A stretch of 64,000 nt of DNA, from the NCBI GenBank assembly GCA_014526335.1, contig JACTAT010000032.1:1789026-1853025 (forward strand), written 5' to 3'. Origin of the DNA: Chrysaora quinquecirrha (lineage: Eukaryota; Cnidaria; Scyphozoa; Semaeostomeae; Pelagiidae). Both the position numbers and the translations under genes were made by a program. The notes under the pieces are model-generated. The model ran no database searches, was not told where the DNA came from, and saw nothing but the letters and a program-made list of their open reading frames with translations. Of this stretch, positions 1-11,400 are shown one piece after another. Numbering within the stretch: the stretch's first letter is position 1; each line of letters begins with the position of its first letter.

Positions 1-690
1 ATCCAGGCCACACAAACACTCGAACCACTCAGTCCGCTCAGACCACTAAAGAATTTTTCAATTTTCTTAAAACTAATAAGATTAATTAATGTTCATCATT
101 CTTATCATCTAATTAACACCACCCCTCTCAGACTCGAAAGGCTATTGACAAATGCTCTGGTCAATGTTATGAGAGGCCATGTAGAACCCCCGTGCAGCAT
201 AGACCATTCGTTGTAACAGCCGCCTGATGAGCTTCAGAACAGGTGGCTGAAGACTGAGAAACTCTTAGACATGGAAGATCCTTAGTAGGCAGACAATGCT
301 GCCCATCAAGACCCCGTTAAGTTTTTTAACTTGATCTTTTTAATGGACTAGGAAAGTAAATAATTTAAACTGCTCAAACGCTTTCGTCAGACACTTTCAA
401 TAAAAAGTAGCACATCTTTCAAACAACTAATTTCTTATTTTTAGTTACAGAAATGGAAATGATTATACCTTATCTTCCTTACATGCAATATCCATCAGTT
501 AAAAGAAGAATGAGAGAAATTCTCAAGGCAGGAATTGAAGTCAAGAAAGAGAAATTACGGCTTTTAGAGGTGTATTCAATGACCCTATCCCAAGACTGGG
601 ACAAGGATATAGCCCTAATGGACAAATGGCAGAGAGAGATAGAAGTGGTGGAGGTAATGTTGGACGTTTTATAGTTTATATGTTGTTCAA
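1..690 (+). other. Unit A leader segment (homologous to 16734-17428)
   Basis: This segment is nearly identical to the one at 16734-17428 (offset about 16,734), which is how the large tandem repeat is recognised. It is non-coding up to about 448. There a pyrimidine-rich stretch ending in TTTTTAG looks like a 3' splice site, just before the small ORF at 453. It ends at the start of the TGATCC array. The left end of unit A is cut by the window edge. Confidence 0.8.
453..674 (+). CDS. Hypothetical 73-aa charged protein or exon, copy A
   Basis: The 73-codon frame has an ATG five bases after TTAC and a pyrimidine/TTTTTAG acceptor-like sequence just upstream. Near its 3' end GAG|GTAATG resembles a 5' splice site, so this may be an internal exon coding about 65 residues and not a complete gene. 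The protein is Lys/Glu-rich and probably helical, with no motif I recognise. The frame is identical in copy C at 17187, which argues for recent duplication. No copy is seen in B, where this part of the unit is missing. The promoter could be the heat-shock/CRE module of the preceding unit. Confidence 0.4.
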   Translation: MEMIIPYLPYMQYPSVKRRMREILKAGIEVKKEKLRLLEVYSMTLSQDWDKDIALMDKWQREIEVVEVMLDVL

Positions 691-695
691 ATTGA

Positions 696-1905
696 CCTGA
701 TCCTAACCTAATCCTTACTGATCCTCACTAAACATTACCTGATCCTCACTAATCCTTAGCTGATCCTTACTGATCCTTAGCTAATCGTTACTGATCCTTG
801 CTGATCCTCACTGATCCTTACAGATCCTTACCGATCCTTAACTAATCATTACTGATCCTCACCCTGATCCTCACTAATCATTACTGATCCTTAACTAATC
901 ATTACCTGATCCTAACCTAATCCTTACTGATCCTCACTAATCATTATCTGATCCTCACTAATCCTTAGCTGATCCTTAGCTAATCGTTACTGATCCTTGC
1001 TGATCCTCACTGATCCTTACAGATCCTTACCGATCCTTAACTAATCATTACTGATCCTCACCCTGATCCTCACTAATCATTACTGATCCTTAACTAATCA
1101 TTACCTGATCCTAACCTAATCCTTACTGATCCTCACTAATCATTACCTGATCCTCACTAATCCTTAGCTGATCCTTACTGATCCTTAACAAATCATTACT
1201 GATCCTTAGCTTATCCTTACTGATGCTTAACTAATGATTTCCTGATCTTCACTAATCATTACTGATCCTTAACTAATGATTACCTGATCCTCATTAATCA
1301 TTACTGATCCTGAGCTAATCCTTACTGATCATTACTGATCCTTGCTGATCATTACTGATCCTTACTGATCCTTAGTTGATCCTTACTGATCCTTAGCTAA
1401 TCCTTGCTGATCATAACTGATCCTTACTAATCATTACTGATCCTTAGTTAATCCTTAGCTGATCCTTACTGATCCTTAGCTAATCCTTGTTGATCATTAC
1501 TGATCCTTAGCTGATCCTTACTGATCCTTACTGATCCTTACTGATCATTAGTGAGGATCAGTAAGGATCAGCTAAGGATCAGTAATGATCAACAAGGATT
1601 AGCTAAGGATCAGTAAGGATCAGCTAAGGATTAGTAAGGATCTGTAAGGATTAGCTAATGATTAGTGAGGATCAGTAAGGATCAGTAATGATCAGTAAGG
1701 ATTAGCTAAGGATCAGTAAGGATTAGTGAGGATCAGTAAGGATCAGCTAAGGATTAGTGAGGATCAGGTAATGATCAGTAATGATCAGGTAATGATTAGT
1801 TAGGATCAGGTAATGATTAGTGAGGATTAGCTCAGGATCAGTAATGATTAGTGAGGATCAGTAATGATTAGCTAAGGATTATGATTAGTTAAGGATAAGG
1901 TATGG
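696..1905. repeat. Palindromic TGATCC array, copy A
   Basis: About 1.2 kb of degenerate 10-11 bp monomers such as TGATCCTTAC, TGATCCTTAGC and TAATCATTAC. Left of about 1548 the monomers read TGATCC; to the right they read GGATCA, the reverse complement. The centre is a good inverted repeat: the 43 bases before about 1525 recur as reverse complement around 1554-1597. A higher-order repeat of about 200 bp occurs twice in the left arm (from about 776 and 976). The array lies immediately upstream of the ORF1 promoter. Confidence 0.95.
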
Positions 1906-1977
1906 TTTGATTGAAACAACCTTCCTGCGCAAGTGCGAATTCCTTTTCCCACATCATATTGAATGGAGGAATCAGTC

Positions 1978-1985
1978 TATAAATT
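1978..1985 (+). promoter_or_regulatory. TATA box of ORF1, copy A
   Basis: TATAAATT lies 70 bp before the ORF1 ATG and about 70 bp after the TGATCC array. The same box is at 13585-13592 in B and 19100-19107 in C. No heat-shock element lies between array and gene, so the array itself is the nearest candidate regulatory sequence. Confidence 0.55.
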
Positions 1986-2054
1986 CAAGCGAATTTATGC
2001 TCTAGGACTCAGGTGTTTAAGTGGTAGTCGACAATTATAAGCAAACAGCTAATC

Positions 2055-2507
2055 ATGAATCAGTATAAATGTGATCATTGTGAATTCTCTTCCAAGTTTA
2101 AAAGTAATGTTAAGCGACATGAAGAAGAGATGCATGAGGAGAGTAGTGAAGAGTCTGACTCAGATGGTGATGAGATAGAAGCTGAAAGTGATCATGATGA
2201 TGATGAAACTGTCAACACTGAGGAGGATCTTCCTTTAGGGAATGTATGGCCTTCAATGCGTAGGGAAGTTGATAAAGATGAAAACATACTGCAAGTTTTC
2301 AGACGTAAATTTTTATATAATAGAAGTTTTGAAAATGATGCTGTTGTGACTGCAGTCATAGCAACCATGCAAAAAGCACAGAAGGAAGATGGTATGGATA
2401 TGCAAGAGGCTTTAGATTATGCTATTGAGAAAAGAAAATATATCATTAACGTCAAGCAAAGAATGATGAAGAAGAGGAAGCTAGTAATTCTGAGGATGTT
2501 GGTGTGA
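2055..2507 (+). pseudogene. ORF1, acidic C2H2 zinc-finger protein, frameshifted copy A
   Basis: The first 128 or so codons match intact copy C (19178-19684). Residues 6-27 form one C2H2 finger (C6, C9, H22, H27), followed by a long Asp/Glu/Ser-rich stretch (about 29-60). Near 2443 one base is missing relative to C, plus nearby substitutions, so the acidic C-terminus is replaced by a basic out-of-frame tail that stops at 2507. The break is identical in copy B. A DNA-binding or regulatory role is inferred only from the finger. Confidence 0.75.
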
Positions 2508-2864
2508 AAGAAGTTGAATATGTTCATACTCAATCATTCCCATACTTTGGAAAGAATTAGAAATAGCTATACCTAAAAAATGTTTAGAAATTATTCTTCA
2601 TTAGTTGTCTGTTAGAAATATAACCTTGTTTCTGGGTGAACATTCTTTGAAAACGATGCTATAAATAAATTGCTATTATCTATAGAGTATATAGGTAATA
2701 TATTGTAATGTTTAGATAATACTTTTGCGTACAAACAATATAAGGCTATCATAAGCCATGGATTCGAAGGTGACGTTTGAATTATTACGCCATCATGATG
2801 AAATCCATAACAAACCGGTTTAAACCGGTTTTGAGTATAAACCAATCAGATTGTAAGATTTCTC

Positions 2865-2965
2865 GGTTCTAGCATCTTCTAGAACATTCTGGAAACTTCT
2901 AGAAAGTTCTAGCCAATCAGATTGCAGGATTATTACGTCATTAGAATTCAAATACTGTATAAAAG
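2865..2965 (+). promoter_or_regulatory. Heat-shock promoter module P1 of ORF2, copy A
   Basis: From 2877 to 2909 TTC and GAA triplets alternate at exactly 5-bp spacing seven times without a break (TTC 2877, GAA 2882, TTC 2887, GAA 2892, TTC 2897, GAA 2902, TTC 2907). An eighth and ninth, imperfect, extend upstream to 2867. This is the consensus binding array for heat shock factor trimers. CCAAT follows at 2913, TTACGTCA (CRE-like) at 2933 and TATAAAAG at 2958, with the ORF2 ATG at 3019. Order and spacing are those of a strong inducible RNA polymerase II promoter. Function is inferred from sequence. Confidence 0.85.
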
Positions 2966-3018
2966 AACGTAGAGTTTAGTTGTAAAGTCATAATATTTGT
3001 AAGAAACTGCTTAAAATA

Positions 3019-3537
3019 ATGTATCACTTTGATTCAAGAATAGCACTGAGTGAAATTGAAGAAACTGATGATCTACAAGGTCTTTTTAACACATACAGAA
3101 ATGAAGTTTTACCGTTTGCTTCAATGCGCCATAAAAACACATACTATGAAGCACTGGTTGAATTTGTTCGAGGTGATGAGCATACATATACAGCAAAACC
3201 TCTGAAAAATGGTGAGTGGGATATCTTCAACAGAGAAGCAGAAGGATATTGGAAAAATGTTACTGGCTATGAGATAAGCAGACATATATCAAATATTGAA
3301 TCTGCTTCATCACTCATCTTTCTGTTTAAAGATTTGCTGGACTTGTTGTATGGTTATTACCCGCCATTCCTAACAGTTGAAAAACAATCTACAATTTGTC
3401 TATATGCTGATAGAGATAAAAAAGAAATTCATTTCAAACCGTATGGTTTAATAGATGACTGTTTAGATAGACGTTCTTTTATATGGTTATACTCCCGGAT
3501 TGTACTGCGATGGAATATCAACTTTGACTATTTGTAA
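3019..3537 (+). pseudogene. ORF2, Cys-knuckle protein, frameshifted copy A
   Basis: The first about 152 codons match intact copy C (20143-20766, 207 aa). An extra T near 3478 shifts the frame and ends the protein at 172 aa, removing the C-terminal Cys cluster. A later substitution also destroys one cysteine of that cluster in the shifted remnant, which runs to about 3641. I do not recognise the family. The gene sits 54 bp downstream of the P1 TATA box. Confidence 0.7.
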
Positions 3538-3744
3538 TTATAGTCGCCGAGAATGGGATGGAATGGCTCAGTGCGATTGTTTTAGAAATGCAGAGACAGA
3601 AGATTCAGACGTTGAGATGAGCGAAGATAATGTAACAGTATAACTTTAATATTGTTGTTGGTGTTTGGAATTAAACTGTGCGAATATTTAATATTAAGAA
3701 AATGTTATTGTTGATAATAATTGAGTTGTTGTTGTTGAATTGTA

Positions 3745-4273
3745 AATTGGAGACTTCTGGAAAGCTCTAGTTATCCAGATTGCAGGATTATTATGTTATT
3801 TTATTTCATAAACGATTCGAATGTCGCGTTCGAATTATTATTACGCCATCATAATTAATCAATTAGATTGTAGGATTTCTGGAAACTTCTAGAAACTTCT
3901 GGAAAGTTCTAACCAATCAGATAAGAGGACTCTTAGGGATGTTCTGGAATATTCTGGAAACTTCTAGATTGCAAAGGTTGTTAAATCGGAAACGAGGCTA
4001 GCGGTTTCAGACAAGGATTGTAAGAACTCTTGAGGTTGGAGAAATAAAACTTATTGCACTATAGCGCGACCTGATGACGTTATCGATAGTAGGAGCCGCG
4101 TGCGCTAGGATCTGGGACTCTTGAAAACGAGGTTGGAGAAATCAACATAATATATCAACATAACATAATATATAAAACCGTCGCACTATAGCGCGACCTG
4201 ATGACGTCACTGATGACGTCACTGCGCTGAGACCCGCACCACTGTGCTCCTGCCACCCCTTTGCAACCTACTG
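3745..4273 (+). promoter_or_regulatory. Heat-shock/CRE module P2, copy A
   Basis: Two further heat-shock arrays: 3877-3909 (seven perfect TTC/GAA units, then a CCAAT) and 3942-3964 (five perfect units plus a half). Downstream, a block reading ACTATAGCGCGACC occurs twice (about 4058 and 4187). It is followed by TATAAAA at 4171 and two palindromic TGACGTCA sites at 4202-4209 and 4214-4221. AATAAA at about 4043 could serve as polyadenylation signal for ORF2. The module resembles P1 but is diverged, and probably drives transcription into the next unit. Similarity with copy D ends at CCTACT near 4273. Confidence 0.8.
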
Positions 4274-4580
4274 ACTTCGGTGGCGACACTTCACATGAAG
4301 AGGATTCCCGGAGATTCCACTACGTGAGATAATAAATAACTAAAGATTTACAAGAGTTTAATTACTAAAGACTCCTCCTCAGCGTCAGATTCGTAGCGCA
4401 GACCTAAGAAGCCGCACCGCACGTGAAGAGGATTCCTGAAGATTCCCCTTACGCCAGGGGAATCCCTTTCACATGAAGAAATTTTTCTAGACTTAGAAAG
4501 TCCGGCTGTAAGATATACAATGCTAGCGGCAAGACAAACTGTAGAACCCCTGCAGCATAGACCATTCGTTGTAAATTTAG
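4274..4580 (+). other. Unit A 3' spacer, internally deleted
   Basis: This matches 15878-16087 of unit B up to about 4488, then fuses three short pieces found apart in B/C (near 16501, 16570 and 16915). The result is an abridged version of B's 15.9-16.9 kb spacer. It contains repeated CACATGAAG / CACGTGAAG boxes. Similarity stops near 4577, where the unrelated 7.8-kb segment begins. Confidence 0.75.
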
Positions 4581-5411
4581 CGGACAAACTGGAAATTTGG
4601 GCCTTATAATTTTGGATGAAAACATCAATTATAACCTTGATAATACGATTTCACTTGTTGGCCATGCTGAATTTACTTTATAGCTGCGTCCGAGACGATT
4701 ATATTCTTCGAGTGATTTAGGCCACTTTTCACCAAAAGCCGCCATTTTTCTGTTGGAATTCCTGAATGAATACGAGGCTAAAGCTTAATCGAGACTATTT
4801 CCGGGGTTAAACTCAATTTTCACTGATGGGGGTGTTTTCATACTTTGAATGGGCAAAAAAGCCAAAAACTTGCCTTCAGAAAAGCAAAAGTAGGGGCGTG
4901 GTGGACGAGGGCACCTTTTCAGGACAAAGTGACAGGAATTTTGGAATTCTGGATATTTTTTCACATGTAAAGCGTTGTTTGACCATGCAAGTTACGAACA
5001 TATAGAATAAACGACTAGTAATGAATATGTCACTGTGCGAGCACGTACTGAAGACATTGAAGTTATTTTGAGGGGCCCTTTTGGGGTTGCAACCGTTGCC
5101 GCATAAAAAATACAGTAAAATGAGGAAATGAAAGGCTTTACCTACGCTATGACCTACATGCCTAAAGTACAGAATACCTGTTTAATAATTAACTAATCGA
5201 AAATGCAGAACTGAAAATTAAAGTACAAGAAAAGCTTGAGAGCAAAATCGTCTTTTCAATTTTTTGAATTTTGTGGTAAGCTACAAGATAAGGGATAACT
5301 GTCCTCCGCTTCCCTCAATACGTGCTAGCTATTATTACTTAAAATATATCACAATAAGGGAATTCAGTTCCTTTATTGGAATTTCGTCGCAATGGGTTAA
5401 TTTGATTAATA
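4581..5411. other. Non-coding flank, nothing recognised
   Basis: No supported reading frame, repeat or promoter. It is the 3' flank of the minus-strand nuclease gene and the first part of the segment separating tandem units A and B. Confidence 0.6.
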
Positions 5412-8400
5412 CTATATGTAGTTTTCAAAGTCTGTCTCATCATCTTCAGTTGCATCACTCCAAGACTCTTCATCTGATTCTTGCGCTTCATCGATTTCTT
5501 CGTTGTCTTCGACGTCCAAAGAGTTTTCGCATTTATTGCATGCGCAGAGATCTGTGCACGTGAGTCCGTATGACTTACAAACGCAATTCAGGTCTTGGCA
5601 CTTTGACTTCTTGCAGGCACAAGAAACTAGCTCCAGAATAGACTGAGGTGCAGGTTTTCCTGTCATCCAATCGACTTCAAGGTTGTTTCCTGGAAGAATT
5701 TTCCAACCATAACCATCAGGAGAGGGAACCATCGGGTCACTCTCAAGTGCTCTTTTGACGATGGCAGTGGAATACGATACACGTTTGCAGTGCATGTAAA
5801 GCTCATCTGATGTTGGCGGCAGCTGTTGCGGCTCTGGAATTTGACCTTTCTTGCTGCAGAACTTTAAGTATCTCGCTTCATTTACATCTTTGACTTTCTT
5901 AATGCCATACATAATGCAAACGAATTCTTGCAAACATTGAAAAAGATCCTCGTTGAAATCATACGTATCACCCAGCAGGGCAAAACCTCTTGAAACCTCT
6001 CATTCTTCTGCAATATCTTGTATGCTTTTGCTTTCCCAATTCCATGAAAGGCGCTCGTGTAGTCACATCCTGTAAAGCAGTGCAGAGCAGGGAGACATCG
6101 TGAAACTGGTTCACCTAGATTTTCTTTTATAGCCGTGATGTCCAAAATCCTGGTTTTCTGTTTCGTACCAATCTGTACAAAAGCTGAATGTCAAGAGTGA
6201 TCGAGAAGTGAATGGCATATAAGGCGACATCACTATCAACTGTAATAATGGTGGCCTTTTGAAATCCCAGTACACTCGCATGTTGACAGCAAAAGAAGAT
6301 TTTTGTATCTGCTTCCTCTTGACTACACTTTAACTCTTCGACTTCAGACATGATGATACTCCCATTCTCGATTCGAATAGAGAAGCATCTTTCTTCCAGC
6401 GTAGCAAAAATCTGGCGATTTCTTAATTTTTCCAGGTAACGAGTAGGATGACTCCAGTCATTCAAAAGAAACTGCACAAGCTCTAGCTTATTCCGAGGAT
6501 TACCGAGGAACTTCTTAAATTGCTGCGGACGTTTTTGATCTGGCCTTCCAATGTTGACATGAATAGTCCCAGACGACGCTCTTTAGCTCTTTCCAGCCCC
6601 TTGACAGAATCTACTTTGTACTGATCAGTAACGAAGTAAATTACTTCAGCGTTGTTCTTCAAGATTCTTTCTAATACATGTTGTGACATTTCACCAAATG
6701 TGTCTAGTTGAATGCCATCGAGTTGCTGCAGCAGGACCATTCCGTCATAGATAACAACAGAACCCATGGGTGCTGATGCCACAGTTTCCACCCCCACTTC
6801 AACCACATTTAAGAGCTTTGACTTGACTGTCTTCACAAGTCCACCATCTGGCAGAGCAAGAGACCATGGTATCGGGCCGAGAGAGTACCGCAAAACATCC
6901 TTCATACTCACTGATTGCCTTTTCTCGCTGATGACTATGAGTTTAGCAAACATGCTCCGTTCTGCAGTTATAGTCACTGACTTTTCTTTTACCTTGCACA
7001 GCTTTTTGACTTTCATTTCAGCGAATGACTTCAGATTTAAGCGCTTTATCGGGTCATAGAAAGAAACAGCGTTTGATTCCAGGCGATTGCTGATGAAAGA
7101 TTCCAAAGCTGCTGTTCCCATTGTGTGAGCATGCAGAAGATCTTCTTGGACTACTGGGCTTGCTACGACGCCAGACGCTATGTTGGTAAGAGTCAAACTA
7201 TGCTCGAATGGATTTCCCCAGGACTTTAAAAGATCGTATGTTCGAAGAACTGCTTTCTCATCAAATCCAATTCGACTTTTTCCGATATCCTTCGTCACGG
7301 AAAGCTTCTCCTCTATGCCAATAAGTGTTTCCAATTTGTCAATGCATTTTGCAGCAGTGTGGCTAGTGAATACCCATCTTTGAATCGTTCCAGTTGAGGT
7401 ACTGTAACCTTTGATGCCGCCTCGACATTTTTGTTGCCGATTAATTGTTTGCTCGATGCACTGATCGGAAGGAATCGCATTGAATTTCCCTGGCTGACGT
7501 TTCACTGCAAAACTGCCCATGCTGAAATATAAATGTATAATAAATTAGCTGCAATAGCCTTGCAAAGTGTCATAAAATGTAAGTTTTGGTAAGCATTTGC
7601 AGATGTAATAACGAGAACCAAACTAAAAATAGGTCAGAATACATTGTCGAATCTATGACTATGAGTGAGGTCCAAAATAACAGACTGACATTCATGTGTA
7701 CTATGATATTGAATGCAACTTTTGAATAAAATAAAAAGCTCCGCTTACCAAAACTCGTTATACACTTCTGGATGGGTCTGTGGAAGTTTTTGCATTTCAG
7801 CCCAATAGAGCGTCAAGAAACGAGAATAATTCGGACGGTCGTAGGCAAACATCCAAGGAAGCATTCTTTGAGTTGCGAGTAGATGCAGATTCCAGTCTCC
7901 TTGACGTACAGAGCGGATGAAAGCCAATAAAGTTCTCATCATCTGCAAGAACGAAAACCAGAACATAGCCAAAGGACCGGCGTGGGTTTCTGAAAATGAT
8001 CTTTCAAATGCTGCCATGAGCTCAAACACGGGGTTGTGATTCGACATTAACTCATTGAATTTAGTAGGGTTGGTCTCTTCTATTACTGCTGCTAGCTCAG
8101 TCGATGTCCACATATCGGTTAGAGTGCAATCTTCACCTTTCTCGGTTAGCCATTTCTCAAACGCTGCGATTTCCAAACGCTGCAGTGCATCGTACACGTA
8201 CTTTAAGACCCTCATCGAATTGTTATAATGCTTCCCACTTATTACTTTTTCGCACGAAGCTTGACCTAAAAAAAGTATCGAAAGTTACTATCTTGCTATA
8301 TGAAAATGTTCCACCCGATTCTTCAGCCCCTGAATCAAATTTAGGGTACGTAGTATGATTAAGAAAAAAATTGCTCCCGTTGTTATATAAGTTGGTATTA

Positions 8401-11400
8401 GTTGATAGAAATAACAACGGATATCTTCTCAAACTGCGATTTAAATTAAAAATATATCTTTATCAGAGGTAGGTTTGGTCTTACTGGGCCATGAAAATGC
8501 GTTTCTCGCTCTTAAACACGTGACTTGTCATAAGTTACAACAAATGTAAGTATACTTTAAAGGTCAACATACCCAACAAATTTGCCTCGATAATGATGTC
8601 CCGCAGGCCAGCGTCAGCAAATCGTTTACCGATTACTGCCAAGAAGATCATTGACGTATGAAATGCGCCCATCCGCAGCACGATGAAATCCCGCAAATCT
8701 TTGTGAATGGGATTGGACAAAATTTCTACTGCTTTGGCATATATGGCTAGGTCAAGAACTATGTCGGTTTCTGACAACCCCAGCTTCTCAGCTTTGATTT
8801 TCGACTGTCGCAAAAGCTCGAGTACAGTTTCCATCTTCGTGGGTGATTGATTTATGGCGGGAAGATATGCTACCTGAAAATACATAGATGTATTAAAACA
8901 ACCTGCAAGGAGAAAATTCCGCATGCGCAAATTGGGTTTTGGGATCTTTCAATCAATTGGAACTTTCAAAGGTATTTGGGCGCATATATGTACAAAAAAT
9001 GTGCGCAAGTGAAAGCCAGACGTTATTTAAGGGCAACATACCTGTTGAAAGGACATGCTCGTTTCTGATATTAAGTAGTTGAATCCGGTCCAATTCGGAA
9101 CAGTTTGAATAACGTCACAAAGCTGAGCATTACATCGAAGAATACTCCACCAGAAATCGATTTTCTTTGATAAAACCTCCTCGAAACTTTCTTCCAACAA
9201 TGCGATATTTTCAATAGGCGACGGCTGTGCTCTCTTCTTCGAAATATACGGACCTAAGACATTCGTAACAGCTTTGAATGATCTTGGCTTTGAACTTGGT
9301 CTGGGTGGTGTCTCTAAAACTGCTTCGCCAGAAGAACGCACTTCACTGCTGCTGGCATGTTGAATCATGATTCCGTTTGTAAGGTGCATGCTGACCCCTG
9401 TTAGTGTCTCAGGATTGACGTCATTATTATCCCAAACGAAAGTGACAAATGTTGAAGGCTGCATAATGTTGGGTACAAAACTTCTGAGAGTTTGCTCTTT
9501 CGACTGCTGGATTGCCAAACGTGTTTCTAATGCACATGTTTCATGATAAGAAATGCCATGACCTAATCTGTTCATCCAGGAAATCACCTGTTTAGAACCA
9601 GTCTTCCTCTTTGTGCAAAGGGAAAGAATGACGTGCTTACTTGTTTTGGTATCTCCATTGCCAACAGCATACATTATGTCTTGACCAATAGATGAAACTA
9701 AACACTCTTTTTTGCTGGATAACTTTGACTTGGACGTTAGCAGTGCTTTCAAGAATGTGGAAAGAGCGAGTGGGAGAACTGTTTCAACACCAATCACCTC
9801 GTCTTCAGTTGGAGGCCAGTTTGGATAAGTCGCAGGTGCATCCAGAATCTCGTTCCTTAACAAGTGTGCAACTTCTGTAACTTTTGTCAGCAGTGGTCGA
9901 TCTTGTAATTTTTTATGGCTATCCTCGATTCTTCTTTTCCAGCTTCAATAATCTGGCCAACTGGGATCTCACTGCTGTAGATGAAATAGCTTCCATAGCG
10001 TGGGCACCAGAAATCGATCCGTTCCCCAAACAAGTCCTTTATTTTAAGCCTTAGGGTTTTAGGATGCATGCTGCTTTGGTCATCCTGCAGATTTTTCTCG
10101 AACATATCCACTAATTCTGACATGCTTATCACCATCCCTTTTGAACTACTTGCTCTTCGATGTAGTCTTTCAGAAGTAGAATTTGCTCATCAGCTGTTCT
10201 CGCCGACGGTCTTACTTTCTCTGCTCTTGTGTAATTTCTGAAACAGGATTTATGGTAATGAAATTCTTTAGCTACTATGACTTTCCAATCAATGCCTGTC
10301 ATTTCTGCTATCAATAGTGGATTATCTGATTTCTCCAATGCCGTTTTCTGAAGTCTTAATGCAGCATTTTCGGTTTCACATCTCTGTAGCACTTCGTATC
10401 CACTGCCTGTTTTTTGTCTTTTTTATTGCATATGCAGCATTCAAAATCAGCCAGTATACGCCCTTAAAAAGATAAACAAATCATTAACGACCTTGTTAGT
10501 AAATACTCTGATGCATTATTTATACTGCGGCAGAAGTGGTAAAATAACATCATTTTTACTTTCATCAGAATGTTTTCAAAAATGCAATTTTGTATGGCTA
10601 CATTACCACGTTTTTTTTTTAATAAGAAACCGGTTTATAAGAAACCTAGTACTAGAGCCCCCAAAATTTAAGAAACTTTTAGAGCTACATCAATATCTTT
10701 AAGAAACTCCGAAAAAATAAGAGGACTTTCTGAGCCTGAAAGTAATATGTAAACAATACATTTTGCTTGATTTAAGTTTGCAACACGTTTTTATTTAGAG
10801 GAACACAGGATTTTGAGTCTACTTGTATTAGTAGGTGGGTTTCACAATATGTGAGGGAAAGTGCAAAATTTGATTTTAAGTGCATATCTAAAAATAAGAA
10901 ACTTTTAAGAAACTTTTAGTACTAGAAACTGGTGAAAAATTAAGACTTTTAGTACTAGCACCCAAGCTAGGTTTCTTATAGAAAAAAACGTAATTATCCG
11001 TCCATACCTGCATCCCGGTCTTTTCTTCTTACGGAGCTTCTCCTATCATTACTGGTGCTTGGGACCTCACTACCGTCATTTCCTGTTTCTTCTGCTTGTT
11101 TCTGTTCCTTTCGCCTTTCTATGTTGGCCAGTGTTTTTGGATGGGTATAATTCGAGTAGCATTTTCTATGGTAACCGCTTTCAGAGCCTGGAATATCATT
11201 TTCTTCTAATTCAGATGTAAGTTGAATTACAACAGCATCGTTTCTAATTAACCTTTAGAATAGAAAGAATAAGACTTCTATAAATGGTTATCTCAGATTC
11301 ACTATGAATTAAACAAAAAAAATACAGACAAGTCTCTTTGTAAAAGGTAAAATAAAAGGAAACAAGAAATGAAAAGTTCTCTTACCCAGCAGTTTTTACT

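Noticed and set aside
696..1905. CRISPR-like array
   Set aside because: The repeats are 10-11 bp, adjoin one another without unique spacers and reverse orientation at a centre.
2055..2507. Programmed frameshifting in ORF1
   Set aside because: No slippery heptamer at the break, and copy C is in frame, so a simple indel explains A and B.
2612..2845. Minus-strand 77-aa frame between ORF1 and ORF2 (also in B and C)
   Set aside because: It spans the spacer and P1 promoter; its conservation is explained by duplication of the whole unit.
5264..5563. Plus-strand 99-aa frame
   Set aside because: It is antisense to the CXC-coding end of the minus-strand gene.
6766..7383. Plus-strand frames of 97 and 67 aa
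   Set aside because: They lie antisense within the last exon of the FEN-like gene and have no motif.
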